Below are positions 25,020 through 36,734 of a stretch of DNA of 64,000 nt, piece after piece. The stretch's first letter is position 1. Each line of letters starts with the position of its first letter. The translations under genes and the position numbers were made by a program. This DNA comes from Jacaranda mimosifolia (lineage: Eukaryota > Streptophyta > Magnoliopsida > Lamiales > Bignoniaceae): contig CM032117.1 of the NCBI GenBank assembly GCA_018894105.1, positions 52,548,503 to 52,612,502 on the forward strand. The letters run 5' to 3'. The notes beneath the pieces were generated by a model, which worked only from the letters and a program-made list of their open reading frames with translations, had not been told where the DNA came from and ran no database searches.

Positions 25020-25779
25020 TTTACATTTTTGTACCGGAGCCATCTTTCGCCTAGTCTTGGTTGTTGTCGCCTTCTAGGGGCTCTCATCTAATTTCTATAC
25101 GCATACTCACATGGATTACACTCGCAATCATCTTCTCACAAATTTTTTCAGTATGACCAAGAATTCCACGAAAGAAAAAAGTCCGCAGTTGTTCATATTT
25201 ACACTGAATTCAGAACCATTCTCCTCCTTGTTTCTTCATTTTTATGCGCCTCTTTAGTGGAATACTAACATCAATGGACACTCGAATCTTCAAGGATAGT
25301 TTCCAAACGCCTTCGAAATATTTTCGAATCTGATTCGATATACATGCCTAAATAATTTCCAATATTCTTACATACATTTTCAGAAGTAAAATCCACCAGT
25401 AGATCATAAATTTGAATCCAAATATTGATGTGAGTGAGCAGATCATATCTGGGGTTATTCTCCCGGTACAACTTGTTTTAAAATCAATAGATGTTGATCA
25501 AATGTCCAAGACCCTCCCCAAAGTATTTTCTGCATATCTAAAACATGGAAGAACTGGAATAGATAAGTGGTTGTGTTCAGCTCCTTAATATTGACTCTTT
25601 TAACAGGTTGTCAAAGCCATGAATTTAGTATGTTTGTTCGTTAAGGGACGGCCAACTAGGTAGAAGTCTGGTTGATTAGTAGTCTCTTCCTCTTGATCTT
25701 TCAAAACAATTCTCCCTTCTCCTTCTTCTTCCTCCACTGTGAGCCTCGCGTATTGATCCACCAGTTGTTCCATTTGCAT
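25020..25779 (-). pseudogene. LINE ORF1 (DUF4283/zinc knuckle) relic
   Basis: The minus strand from 25779/25773 reads MEQLVDQYARLTVEEEEG then DFYLVGRPLTNKHTKFMA. A frame change leads to VNIKELNTTTYLFQFFHV and GGSWTFDQHLLILK. Another leads to NIWIQIYDLLVDF, NVCKNIGNYLG and the trailing FRGILGHTEKIC, a decayed CCHC knuckle. This order is the DUF4283 plus zf-CCHC arrangement of plant L1-type LINE ORF1 proteins, which bind RNA. Several frameshifts and stops make it non-functional. No ORF2 reverse transcriptase is visible below 25020, so the copy is truncated, or it derives from a stand-alone DUF4283 gene. Confidence 0.75.
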
Positions 25780-25905
25780 GACTAGTGAAAAAACTGTTAG
25801 CAAAATAAAGAGTATGGAGTGTATGTTTGTGCTGGTGTAAACTGAAACAACTGAACATAAGCTAATAGGAAGAATGAAATAACATATAATGAGTAGTGGC
25901 AACAA

Positions 25906-27120
25906 ATTGAGAATATTAGTAGGAATTATAAAATTTAATAAAAAGATAAGGGAGGATCCTACTTGTTGGCTTTATTCGTCATCCCAACTGGTGTTCGAAT
26001 CCAACGAATAGCCTCCCGAGATACAATGATTCTTGCACAATCAAAGGCAGCATTCCAATTGGCTACTTACTTGAAACTCTTTCGTCGTAAGGACATTGCA
26101 ATGTATCATTTATGTGGTATGTATGGTAGAATGCTTGTGAATGTGTATGTTCCCATCTTCTAACTAGTCCTATTTATAGGTATTAACATAGCTACCTGAA
26201 GAGACATAGCTGAATTAGGCTACATTACTCCTCAATAATTAGCAATTAATCAGGCAGCCCAAAAGGCTAAGAGTGAAGGGACACTCTTTAATAAGGGCAA
26301 TTAACTTGGCAATTAAGAGGCCAAAAATGAAGAGGCACACCAGTCAATTCAATTCAAGCGCCATTTCTGTAGATGTGTGACTTTTGAATTGAAAATCAAA
26401 ATTTTGTTCAAACAAATTGATCCGGCCACAGCCATACGCACACTCGTAGCCAAACAGCACCCAAGCTACATAAAGCCTATCACTTACAAATAAAATACCT
26501 TGGTTTGACCATTGGTTGCCCACAAAATTACCTTTTCAAGTGGCTCACTTTAAACTTCATTTTCTCATTTTATTAATTTGGCATGTTAATACACTCTTTA
26601 CGTCTCTTGGTCAAGATGAATTTGTTAAATACATATTTCTCTAAATTCAATATTCAAAACCACCTTGGTGGTTCGCTTGCCAAATTCTACAAAATCAATG
26701 AAAAAACTTATCAAAAAAACACGATGGAAAAGACTTGCCAAGGAGACAAGAGAGAATTTTTTATGCCAATTTAGCGGTTTATATTTTAATATAACAGGCG
26801 CCAATTTTAAAGGCCCAAGCTTAATTTCAGTTAATTTTTAAGTATATATATATTTAATTCATTTATTTTATATAAAAATTATTTTAACTTATAATTTCAT
26901 TTTTTTATTAAAAAAAAAAAACTAAAAATCCAATACCTCACTATCAACTTGTAGGTTTTTACTTTATTTATTTGTATTCATTTAATCTTAATAATGTTTA
27001 ATATGAAAAAATAAGATTAGATGAATAAAAAATCGAAAAACAAATAAAAGGATTCAATTAAATAAATAATAATTAAAAAAGAGACTAATAAGCCTAATAA
27101 ATTATATTTAGAAGAAAAAA
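25906..27120. other. Intergenic AT-rich sequence
   Basis: Nothing recognisable. The small open frames at 25963-26163 and 26583-26774 show no domain, compositional bias or signal that would support a gene. Confidence 0.55.
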
Positions 27121-27480
27121 TCTTAGGTGGAGTTAGAATTGCTCACACCAAACCCAACTTCAATAAAATCTGGTTCAAATCAAAGTCTTTCAAATTTGAG
27201 TTATTGAAGTTGTCAAGTGTATCCGTAAATCGAGTTCAAGCAACAATTATACATTTGCTAGCTAAAGAGTTTTGTTATTTATCATAATATTAATGATAAA
27301 AAATTAAGTAATAATATAAAATTATTACTTTAATAATTATTAAGTAATAATACTTTTTATTTATCACTAGTAATATGTATTAAATTACTAAATTTTTTAC
27401 TCATAATATGTATTAATAGTAACAGGACTAGCATTTTAAGTAGCCACATCAAGAATTAGTGGTAAATATAGTAATAACAA
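27121..27480. repeat. Paralogous block D, also at 61965-62302
   Basis: Shared runs such as 'gtggagttagaattgctcac' (27128 and 61969) and 'catttgctagctaaagag'/'agctagctagagag' text, followed by TAAT-rich sequence, show a duplicated non-coding segment. There is no gene. Confidence 0.75.
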
Positions 27481-27899
27481 AAATTATCATAATAAAAAAC
27501 CCACTTTATATATATATATGTCAACAAATATTAATAGTTACATATTGTTATTACACTTGTGCAATATTTATTATGTTGTTGAATGTGCGCTGAAATTTAA
27601 GTTCGAAACCGCAAAAAATGACGAAAAAATAGGGTAAATTGCACAGCGCCCCATGTGATATTCGCAATTGGTTCATAACCCCATGTGAAATAGAAATTGA
27701 CAAAAAAAAAAATCATGTGTTTAATTGAAAGTTGCTCACTTGACCCAACAGGCTTTTGTTTCTTGTTTGATATATATTTAGTAAAAAGACAAAATTGTCC
27801 TTAACTAAAACTGAAATTCAAATAATATTTACTTTTATCTTATCTATTATTTATATAATTTTTTAATTATTTTTTGTCCATTTCAACTTAAATAATATT

Positions 27900-28760
27900 T
27901 CATATTTATAAAAAGGATATATAATATGTTTATATTTATACTTAAATATATAATATGTATACATGTATAAGTTTATGTAAAATATATACATATGTATTTT
28001 TTATTTATATATAATATATAAATTATTTTATTTATTCCAAATTAAATAATGTCTAATATTTAAAATAGTATATAATATAATTTTTATTTACACTTATATA
28101 ATATACATCTATAAATTTATCTATAAATATATTATATATTTTTATTTATACATATCATGTATATCCATATGTATAATATTTTTACTTCTTTTAAAATTAA
28201 AAAATATTTAATATTTTAAAAACAAGGATATATATAATATGTTTCTATTTATGCTTATATATATAATATGTATACATATATAAGTTTATGCATAATAATT
28301 TTAAAAAAGTATATATAACATAGTTTAATTTGTTACACTTATATAATATATGTACATGTATAAATTTATCTATAAAGATATTATATATTATTTATTTATA
28401 CATATCATATATATCCATATATAATTTTTTTTAATTCTTTTAAAATTAAATAATATATAATATTTATAAAAATATAATATATTTTTATTTATAGTTATAT
28501 ATAAAATATATATGTACATCTATAAATATAAATATATATATTTTACCAAAAAAAAACATATATTTTTTATTTATACATAATATATACATATGTACATCTA
28601 AAAATACAAACATATATTTTTTTTCACCAAAATATATATATATATAAATTTTCTTCATTTCAAATTACATAATACTTATTCTGTAAAAATATATAATATA
28701 TTTTTTATTTATATTTATATACATATAATATACATATATATAAATTTATATATATATAAT
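27900..28760. repeat. Degenerate AT-rich long tandem repeats
   Basis: A pattern beginning 'aaggatatataatatg' recurs near 27905 and 28225, and more degenerately near 28463. Each is followed by similar 'tatacat..ataaatttat' and 'cttttaaaattaaa' text. The unit is roughly 240-320 bases with much drift. It lies wholly inside the short MULE. Confidence 0.6.
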
Positions 28761-28844
28761 TATATAACATATATATAATATAATATCCTACCCACCCTGC
28801 CCCTCTTCCCTCAACCTCAATAGGCTGCCATGGCAGCAGTGCAT

Positions 28845-28906
28845 AGTGGTCGGATCTGGCTGGGCCTATGCATGGATCTGGCCAGGCCCAGCCAGATCCG
28901 ACCACT
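28845..28906. repeat. Perfect 23-bp inverted repeat in the GC-rich island
   Basis: Arms 28845-28867 and 28884-28906 are exact complements (core GGTCGGATCTGGCTGG) around a 16-base loop that begins with ATGCAT. A second, shorter palindrome GCTGCCATGGCAGC lies just before it at 28825-28838. The surrounding 28.79-29.15 kb is far richer in G and C than the rest of the element, so it may be captured DNA. Open frames that cross it on both strands carry no domain. Confidence 0.9.
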
Positions 28907-29457
28907 TTTTTCATTTTTTTTTTGGCTCCCGCAGCTCGGCGGGCTCAGGCCACTTTTTTATTTTCTTTTTTTCTTTTTTTCTTTTTTGCTCCGGCAGCCA
29001 AGCCTATCGGGCATGGCTGCCACGGCCGTCGGTTGCCGATAGCACGACAGCCATGGGTACCGTCCCACCAATCCGGGCCCTATGCACGCGGAGGCCATGG
29101 TAGCTACATCTTACGCTGCCACGACCGTCGAGGGGTGGGGGGTGGGTTTGGGGTTGGGAATAATAATAATATATTATCTATTTTTTTATTTTTTTAAAAA
29201 TATTATATTATTTAATTTGGACCGTTGATTTCCTTAAAAAAAAATCTAACGGCTGATAAGTGAGGGCAAGATCATCTTTTTATACATAAAAATGCATACC
29301 AAATCATGCATATCCGCGCATGAATGACACCAACCTTCCGAGGGATGCTCATTGCATGATTTTAGAAAACACAGAGGTATTTTTGAACAATTTCTATTTC
29401 ACATGAGGTTATGAACCAATTGCGAATATCACAGGGGGGCGCTGTGCAATTTACCCC

Positions 29458-30169
29458 GAAAAAATAGTGTGAAACGATGATAAGGGATGACGGAGATGAG
29501 GAAAGTGGCGATGAGGCCAATGAGATGAGCAGGGGCACAAGCAAGAAGAGTGGTGGGAATAATAAAGAAAATCGTACATTTGATAGTTATATGATCCAAA
29601 TCTGTTGGTTTATGAATTTGATTATCACTCTGATCTTTACTCTATGTTTTTTGATGATGCAAATGAATAGTTAGATGGCTGATTTGATGTAAATAACTCC
29701 CAATTGGACATGAAATAAATCACTCCAGAAAATAGAATGATATATATTGTCTGATGTTAAAGAATTGAGGAAGGAAATCAAGTTGAATTTAAAAAAAAGA
29801 AAAAGAAAAATATATAAGTCCTTCCATCAAAGTTTGAAAAGAAAAACTTAGAAAATCAATCTTCTTTATTTGATCTTTTAAGTGTTGTATCCGAAATTCG
29901 AAGAGAAAAACAGAATACCAATCTACTTTATTAGAATTACTTATAAGAAACTATAAATTTATCTTGATGAATTAAAACATTATCATTTGTCCACATTATT
30001 CCTTTTCTTAAATATTAATATGTTACAGATGAAATGGCTTGTGGTCTACCAGCATAAGTCATCCACATAATGTGGGAGGTCGGGAGTTCGAGTTCGAACG
30101 GACTCCTGATATACATGTGTATAATAAATAGACGAAGTCAAAGAAAAAGCCTAATTGTTATAATCTTTT
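29458..30169. other. Spacer between the two MULEs, with a SINE-like patch
   Basis: The two 9-bp target duplications bound this spacer (29458-29466 and 30161-30169). Around 30028-30120 the text 'ggcttgtggtctaccagc' followed about 35 bases later by 'gggagttcgagttcgaac' resembles the A and B boxes of a tRNA-derived SINE. It is incomplete and I could not find a target duplication. The frame 29477-29674 has an acidic start but no known domain. Confidence 0.4.
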
Positions 30170-31229
30170 GGGGCTAATTGCACGGCGCCCCCCTGTGATA
30201 TTCAAAATTGGTTGATACCCCCCTATGAAATAGAGATTTGCGCCTGCACCCCTTGTGTTTAATTAAACTTAGCCCACTCGACCCATCTTAGACCTGACCA
30301 CAAATTAAAATATGTTATGACCAAAACACCCCTGTATATATATGAGTGAACCTATTTCAGTTTGTAAAAATTTCTCCACACTAATCGTTCATTCTTTGCT
30401 CAGAAAACCTTAATTGAAATATAAATCGAAAATCTACATCCTTAATGTCGTGCAAAATCTGAAGAAAATTTGAAGAATACTTGTAATCAGAGTGGCGAAC
30501 ACCATATTCGTGAAGAAACACTAGTTAGACTGCATAATGAGGTAATTTAGGGCTTTTTTTTTTTTTTTGCTACGATATTTTCATTGACTGTAACGATGCT
30601 TGTAATTTTTAAAGTTATTCCTAGCCTTCATGCTTTTGGAACAATGTTTATATGGTTATGTAACCTATATAGCTTATTTTGTGTTGTTCTAAAATGATTG
30701 CTTATGTTTGAATATATCACTATACTCTTTTTCTGCATTTAACAAATGATTCTATTGTGGGGTTACTAAGTTGTGCCCTTTATCCTATGGAAGAATATAT
30801 GTGGGGCAACACTATAGATATGTGGGAGGTTGTCCAATTCATTATCCTTTTTATTAGTGGTCCCAAATGCAAGTAGTGTATTATGTGTAAAAGTTCATGT
30901 GATGATTGTGTTGTGGGGTATAAAATATGTCATTTTGTGTACAGAAGAAGAAATTTTGGTAGGGGATATAGCTGTTCTGTCTTATATTTCTAAATGTATC
31001 ATATATGCTTTATAACTTCATTTTGTATTTATATGCATTAAGAATCTGTGGTGGGGACATATGAGATGCATATGTATGATTTATTTATTTTTGTAGTGTG
31101 TAGTGGGGTATTGTAAATAGTTATCCATTTTTTAGTGGTCCCAGTATCCATGTAACACTACTTTTGAACTATATTAGTGGTCCCTAATTGTAGACCTCTA
31201 TGACCATCCATCTTTTTTTTTTTTGTATC

Positions 31230-34200
31230 TTTTTTGAATGCAGCTCCAAGGTTGAATTTTATATATGGGTGGTTGGAAAATTCATTAGACACCCAGTGCT
31301 GAAGTATGACGGAGGAAAGAAATATAAGTATGTTGTTGATACGGACATTTTGAATATGGATTTACTATGGGAAATGTACAATCTAAGTGGTGGCAAAAAG
31401 GGTTGTGTTGAATTTTATTTTGTAATTCCTGGTTTATCAATGGAGATTGGACTTAGGATAGTATTTGGTGACACATAAATTGTGAATCTCATAAATACTT
31501 TCAGAGGATTGGGGCAGTGCACAATTTATGTAGAGGAGGTGGACTGTGAGCCACTACAAGCAATGGATACACAAGGAAATATACTATTTAGTCAAGAGAC
31601 AGTGAACAAGCATACTGAAGATGTAAATATTGAAAATTTGCTCTTGGGCATTGACTTCAATGATAACTATAGGGAAAATGAAGATGGCCAAATAGATGAG
31701 TTACTTAATAGGGATCAAAGAACTGAAGTTGAAGCTGATTTAGGATCTAATAAGCATGTAAATGAGTCAGAAGTTCACTCTATGGATGCTGCAGACCAGT
31801 CAAGAGATGCAAATCTAAATGAGTCAGAAGTTCACTCTATGGATGCTACAAACCAGTCAAGAGATGCAAATCAATCAGTTGCTGAGAATGTTACATATGA
31901 AGCAGAATTTCATGCTGGAGGTGCTGCACATGAAACATAATTTTATGCTGCAGGTGATGCTCATTAGTCACCAGCTCATGCTCAGGAGGATTTACCACCT
32001 TCACAGTTTCATGATGAGGATACAAATCAACCAAATAAGAGAACTCAAAGGAGCAAAAGGAGGCAGCAAGCACAACCCACCAAAAAGAAAGATAATTCTA
32101 ATAAAGGCAAGAGGATGGTAGATGAGGCTTTTGGGAGAAATGATGGAGTGTGGACAAATGACTCAAATTCTGATGATTCAAACTACATGGCTGAATCTGT
32201 TGAAGAATCAGACACAAATGATGAGGAAGAGTCTAATGCACCCAGTGAGGCACTGGAAGACATTGAAGGGTCATCAGATGATGACATATTTTTGAACAGG
32301 AAATTTCAGAACAAGAGAGATTTAATAAAAAAATTAAAGAAAATGAAGAAGAAGATGTCTAATGAGGCCAGAAAACAAAACAAAAATGTGGCTACAAATC
32401 ATGAAGAAGATTGATATAGTGATCCAGGTGATGAAGAAAAGATGAAAGAGTTGTCTGATGATGATGATACTACTCCTAGGGATCCATTCTTCAATGAAAA
32501 GTGTGACATGAAGGATTTTGAGATGCATGTGGGACTTAAGTTTTGCCTCAGTCACTCAATACAGAGAGAAGCTTAGAGATTGGTGTGTGAGAAAGGGATA
32601 TGAAATTTAGTTTGAGAAGAATGAGAGTACAAGGGTAACAGTAGTTTGCCTCCGTGGATGTGATTGGAAAAGACATGCATCCAAAGTCATGAATACAACT
32701 GTATTCCAAGTAAAAACTATGAATGGAAAGCACACATGTGCAAGAAGGGATACTAATGCTCTAGCCAATTACAAATACTTGGCTAAGAGAATTGAGAATG
32801 TTGTGAGGGATAATCCTGATATTGGATTGCAAAAACTTCAGAGAAAGATTAGAAAAAAATGTGGATTTGAAGTCAATAAATGGAAGGTGTTTAGAGCTAA
32901 AAAAATGTGCACTTGAGTCCATAAGATGAACTGACAGTGAAGAGTATAAGCTATTGTGGGACTATTGTGCTACTGTGAGAGATAGCAATCCTGGAAGTAA
33001 GTTAATTTTGAGAAAACATCATGACATAAGCATCCCTACTTTTGATAGGATGTTTTTTAGTCTTGGGGCATTTAAGCAAGGATTTTTGGCTGCTTGCAGG
33101 CCCATCATAGGACTTGAGGGTGTTTCTTGAAAACCGTACATGGGGGTCAGTTGTTAGCTGCAGTGGGTAGAGATCCAAATGATAATATGTACCGCATTGC
33201 CATGGCAGTTGTTCCAATAGAGAATAAGGATACATGGTTGTGGTTTCTTGAGGAGTTACTACTTGATATTAGTGGGGTTGAAGAGAACAAATGAACATTT
33301 ATTTCTGATAGACAGAAGGGACTGGTAGATGCATTACATATCTTGATGCCAAATTGTGAACACAGGTTAGTTGATTTATTTGGTTTATAAAAGTCTTTCT
33401 TTTACGCTAATCTATCTCTAATACTCTATCTTAATTTGATTACAGGTTTTGTTTGAGGCATATGTATGCCAATTTCAAGGTCAAACATAACAAACCAATC
33501 TTCAAAGACTTGTTTTGGAAAACAACCACAACAATAAATAAAAATGAATTTGAGTATTGGGTGAAGGAGATTGAAAAGGTAGATCCTAAGGTGCATGATG
33601 GTACAGAGACAACCATAGAATGGTTAAGGAAAGTGCCACATGTTTATTGGGTAAGGTCCCATTTTCCCACTAATTGCAAGTCTGATATATTGGTTAACAA
33701 TTTGGTAGTCATTCAATAGTTATATTTTGACTGCAAGGGATATGCCTATCATCTCAATGTTTGAGTGGATTAGGGAGAGGTTGATAACAAGAATCCAAGT
33801 CAAGAGGCATGGAATAGAGAAATACTCTGGAACAGTATGCCCTAACATATTGGCAAAAATTGATAGGAATAGGCTGATTGCTAGGAGTTTTTTTGGTAGA
33901 TGGTGTGGCCACAGAGAAGTTGAGGTAGAGTGTCCTTTGGGAAAATATGTTGTTAATTTGGAGATCAAAACATGCACTTGTGGCATGTTTCAGTTAAATG
34001 GTTATTCATGCCCATATGTATACAGTGCTATTGGAGAAGTTAGGTATAATATTGAGGATTATGTGGACAATTGTTATAAAAAGGAGAAGTATTTGCAAGC
34101 TTATCAATATATGATACATGGAGTTAGAGGGAAAAATGACATCATCAAGACTAATCAAGAACCACTACAGCCCCCTATCATCATACGCAGAAAAAGAGGA

Positions 34201-35260
34201 AGGCCAAAGAAAATGAGGAGAAAGGCAACAGATGAAGTTCAGTCTACCTTAACAAGGAGAGGACTTACTCACACTTGTGCCAAGTGTTTGGGCATAGGAC
34301 ATAACAAGAGCAGCTGCAAGAACCTTATTCATCCTAACTCCAAGCTAAATAAGGTTATGAGTATAAGTGTACTTACAAATTGTTTCAAATTATATTCTGA
34401 TTATAGTTTATTTATTATCTATTGTGTTTGCATGGCAGATGATGGGGAGTGATGGAGGCTAGCGAAATCATTCTCCAGCTGAAAATATCAAAAGAGAGAT
34501 GAATCAAGCTAGCCAAAGAAGTGAAAGGCAAAGGAACAACCATTCAAGGCAGATAAACACTCAGTCAGCAACATCTGCACAAGCACAATCACAAGCCTTT
34601 TCAGGTGGAGCCCAAGCACAGTCACAAGCTTTTTCAAGTGTTGATTCAGGCCAAGCAACAACAGCAACCCAATCTCAAGCCTTCTCAGATCATCATATAT
34701 ACAAGCCAAGCAATAGCAACAGCAATAGCACACTCACAAGCAAGAGCTGAATCACAAGTGCATGCTTTTTCAAGTGCTTTTTCTAGTGCCCAATCAAGTA
34801 AAGCGGTAGCTAGATCCCAATCAGTTGCTCAATCAAATCCAACAGTTGAAAGATCAAATGCATTTTCAAGTGCTCAGTCAAGTCAAGCAGGTGACAGAGC
34901 ATTTTCAAATGCCTTTGCAAGTGGCCAATTTAGCCAAGCAGGGGCAAGTGCACAGTCACAAGCCTCTGCTTCATCACATTCAAGTCAATAACATACAAGG
35001 CAGCAAGCAAACTCTATGGAGCCTCCTCAAGGAACACAAGTGCAGGTAGTAATTATTGCAACCAAACTTCTTCATAATATATTGGTAGTTTGTATCAAGT
35101 TCTTATCTAATTATATTTTCATTCTATTAAATACAGACCAACCAAGGCAGAAGAAATGTTGAATTATTAAGTGGAGCAGTGTCTTCAAGGTCTAAAAGTG
35201 CAACATTCATTGGAGTGCTTGAGAATATTAGAGGGATGGCCAAATAGAGAGCAAGGAAGC
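31230..35260 (+). pseudogene. MuDR-family transposase gene, decayed
   Basis: The order fits a full plant MuDR transposase: an N-terminal region (FYIWVVGKFIRHPVLKYD), a long acidic linker, the MuDR DNA-binding domain (about 32540-32680: FASVTQYREKLRDW, WKRHAS), a DDE core (about 33030-33720), a SWIM finger (about 33970), a basic stretch and a CCHC knuckle CAKCLGIGHNKSSC (about 34280). A clean 80-bp intron lies at 33366-33445 (CEHR/FCLRHMYANF across the junction). Lesions are many. Stops occur at 31476, 31938, 31965, 32412, 32608 and 32914, with frameshifts near 32535 and 33125. The first catalytic Asp appears as Glu (GLEG). The region that should hold the catalytic Glu is shifted (NNL then SFNSYILTARDM). 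The SWIM His is Tyr (CPYVY). It cannot make an active enzyme. The last exon probably ends near 35247. Confidence 0.9.
34499..34991 (+). repeat. Ser/Ala/Gln-rich tail encoded by short repeats
   Basis: This is the C-terminal part of the transposase gene. Short units such as AQSQAFSS and SSAQSSQAG repeat in two overlapping frames (34499-34750, then 34605-34991), showing one or more frameshifts in the repeat. The compositional bias suggests a disordered tail. The DNA repeats (words like 'caagcacaatcacaagcctt') make slippage likely. Confidence 0.7.
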
Positions 35261-36012
35261 CATGAAAAACTTGATTATTATTTGTTCTAATTAATATGGG
35301 ATCCGCATGGAAGTTTTTAAGGATGTTTAAGTTTTAAATTTGAACTTCTTGTTGCAACATTGTAGGTCTTAATATGCAATTTCTATAGTTATATATTACT
35401 AGCTTTTGTTATGCAATTTTTTATTCTGGTGCAAAATTTACAACCATTTTATGAAATTGACTTGATATGGGCTTTTGGAGCTTGTGATGCTTTAAATGTA
35501 GGTTGAGTTGGTTTGTGGTGCTTCATATGAGCTAATGAAGCTTGAGTTGCTTTGATATGAGCTTCTGGTATTTACTTCACATGTAGCTTCTGATATTGGA
35601 TTGTGGTGCTTTAGGTGATGCTTGGTTCTTGTAGTTATGAGATGTGGTTTTGGTTGCTTGCTTTTCCTTTTTATGATTGATATGATTTTTGCTTCTTGAG
35701 TTTTTGGTTGCTTGTGTTTTTGCTTCCTATGGTTATGATACTTTAGATGCTGCTTGATCCATATTGTTATCATAGGTAGCTTTGTTTTTGTTTAGTTTTA
35801 TCATATTAATTTTTGGTAGATGAAGTAGGTTGCCAATTTATTCCTTAACTGTGTGTATATCACAACCAATTGAATTGCAAAACATTAAGCATTCAAATAA
35901 AGGACAAAACAAAGCATAAAAACATAACCTGCCAATTGCAATCTTATAAAATTCATTAAAAAGACTACCCAATAAAAAAAATTACATCAAGACAACATAA
36001 AACTACAAAAGA

Positions 36013-36429
36013 CTAATTTTTTAGCAACAAAACAATTAAAATAACAAAACATGCTGCAGCCAAAACCCAAGAAACAGGTATGTAGTTCCCATTTCTTTCA
36101 ACTGGTCCAACTATTCTTGAAGCCCTGGATACCACTTCATTTTCCTCATCACTGTACCCACCACCATAGCTACCCGTTGAAGGAAGCTCTACTAGAGTTC
36201 TGCATGGTTCCCACATAGCTCTTTCAGGTTTCAACCAAGCAAAAAAATTGCAATTTCGAATTGGACAACAGTAAAATAACTTTCCTCTCGTTGGTTTGCT
36301 TTCATTTTCAACTGCCACTATTGTAGCCTTTAATTGGCATTTGCAAGATGGGGTAGAGGAGTACCTCAAATCTAGAGAAGGTTTCGTGTTCCTTCTTCTC
36401 ATGCTGCTGCTATTACTTGGAGTAGCCAT
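36013..36429 (-). CDS. GRF zinc-finger protein with C-terminal membrane anchor
   Basis: An intact 138-residue frame. I chose the ATG at 36429 (MATPSNSSSM) because the frame upstream of it is hydrophobic and lies in 5' flanking sequence. Residues about 29-65 form a GRF-type zinc finger: CKC (29-31), GKLFYCC (49-55) and CNFFAW (60-65). Family members bind nucleic acid or act as protein modules in DNA-metabolism enzymes. Residues about 116-136 (WVLAAACFVILIVLLL) form one hydrophobic helix, so the protein may sit in a membrane. It lies about 280 bases inside the right TIR of the long MULE, convergent to the transposase gene. Its lack of stops contrasts with the decayed transposase. Its role in the element is unknown. 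It could be a second MULE gene or a captured host gene. Confidence 0.8.
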   Translation of the reverse strand: MATPSNSSSMRRRNTKPSLDLRYSSTPSCKCQLKATIVAVENESKPTRGKLFYCCPIRNCNFFAWLKPERAMWEPCRTLVELPSTGSYGGGYSDEENEVVSRASRIVGPVERNGNYIPVSWVLAAACFVILIVLLLKN

Positions 36430-36734
36430 GGATGGTAAAAAGCTTTGCAAAGGAAAGAAAAAGAATTGAAGAAGATGTTTGACAAGGACAGAAAAGTGGG
36501 CTGCTTTTCTGAACATCCATAAGGGGCAAAAAAGAGAAAGCATACACAAAAATCCAATCACAACTGCAAATTTAGCGCGTGAACATCAGATTCTAAAATT
36601 GGATGCGGAACGCAATATTTAATTAAATACAAAGGGTGCAGGCGCAATCTCTATTTCATAGGGGGGTATCAACCTATTTCGAATATCACAGGGAGGCACT
36701 GTGCAATTTACCCTAATCTTTTGACATAAAAAAT

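Larger units (their letters stand above)
27632..29457. mobile_element. Non-autonomous MULE with long TIRs
   Basis: The ends are inverted repeats of about 70 bases, GGGTAAATTGCACAGCG at the left and the complement of the right end ...GCTGTGCAATTTACCCC. A perfect 9-bp target duplication gaaaaaata flanks it (27623-27631 and 29458-29466), diagnostic of Mutator-like insertion. The ends match those of the longer MULE at 30170-36713. Inside are AT-rich tandem repeats (27.9-28.76 kb) and a GC-rich island (28.79-29.15 kb). No transposase is present, so it would need a related element for movement. Confidence 0.92.
30170..36713. mobile_element. Long two-gene MULE with TIRs and 9-bp TSD
   Basis: Terminal inverted repeats of about 95 bases begin GGGGCTAATTGCACGG at the left and, inverted, GGGTAAATTGCACAGTG at the right. 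Both continue into 'ccccctatgaaatagaga' and a 'gcctgcaccc' stretch. A perfect target duplication taatctttt lies at 30161-30169 and 36714-36722. The 6544-bp interior carries a MuDR-type transposase gene on the plus strand, now decayed, and a convergent intact GRF zinc-finger gene on the minus strand near the right end. The short element at 27632 uses the same ends and may be a deletion derivative or sister of this family. Confidence 0.95.

Noticed and set aside
28705..29197. Overlapping frames on both strands in the GC-rich island
   Set aside because: They cross a hairpin and poly-T runs and give Phe-rich nonsense without a domain.
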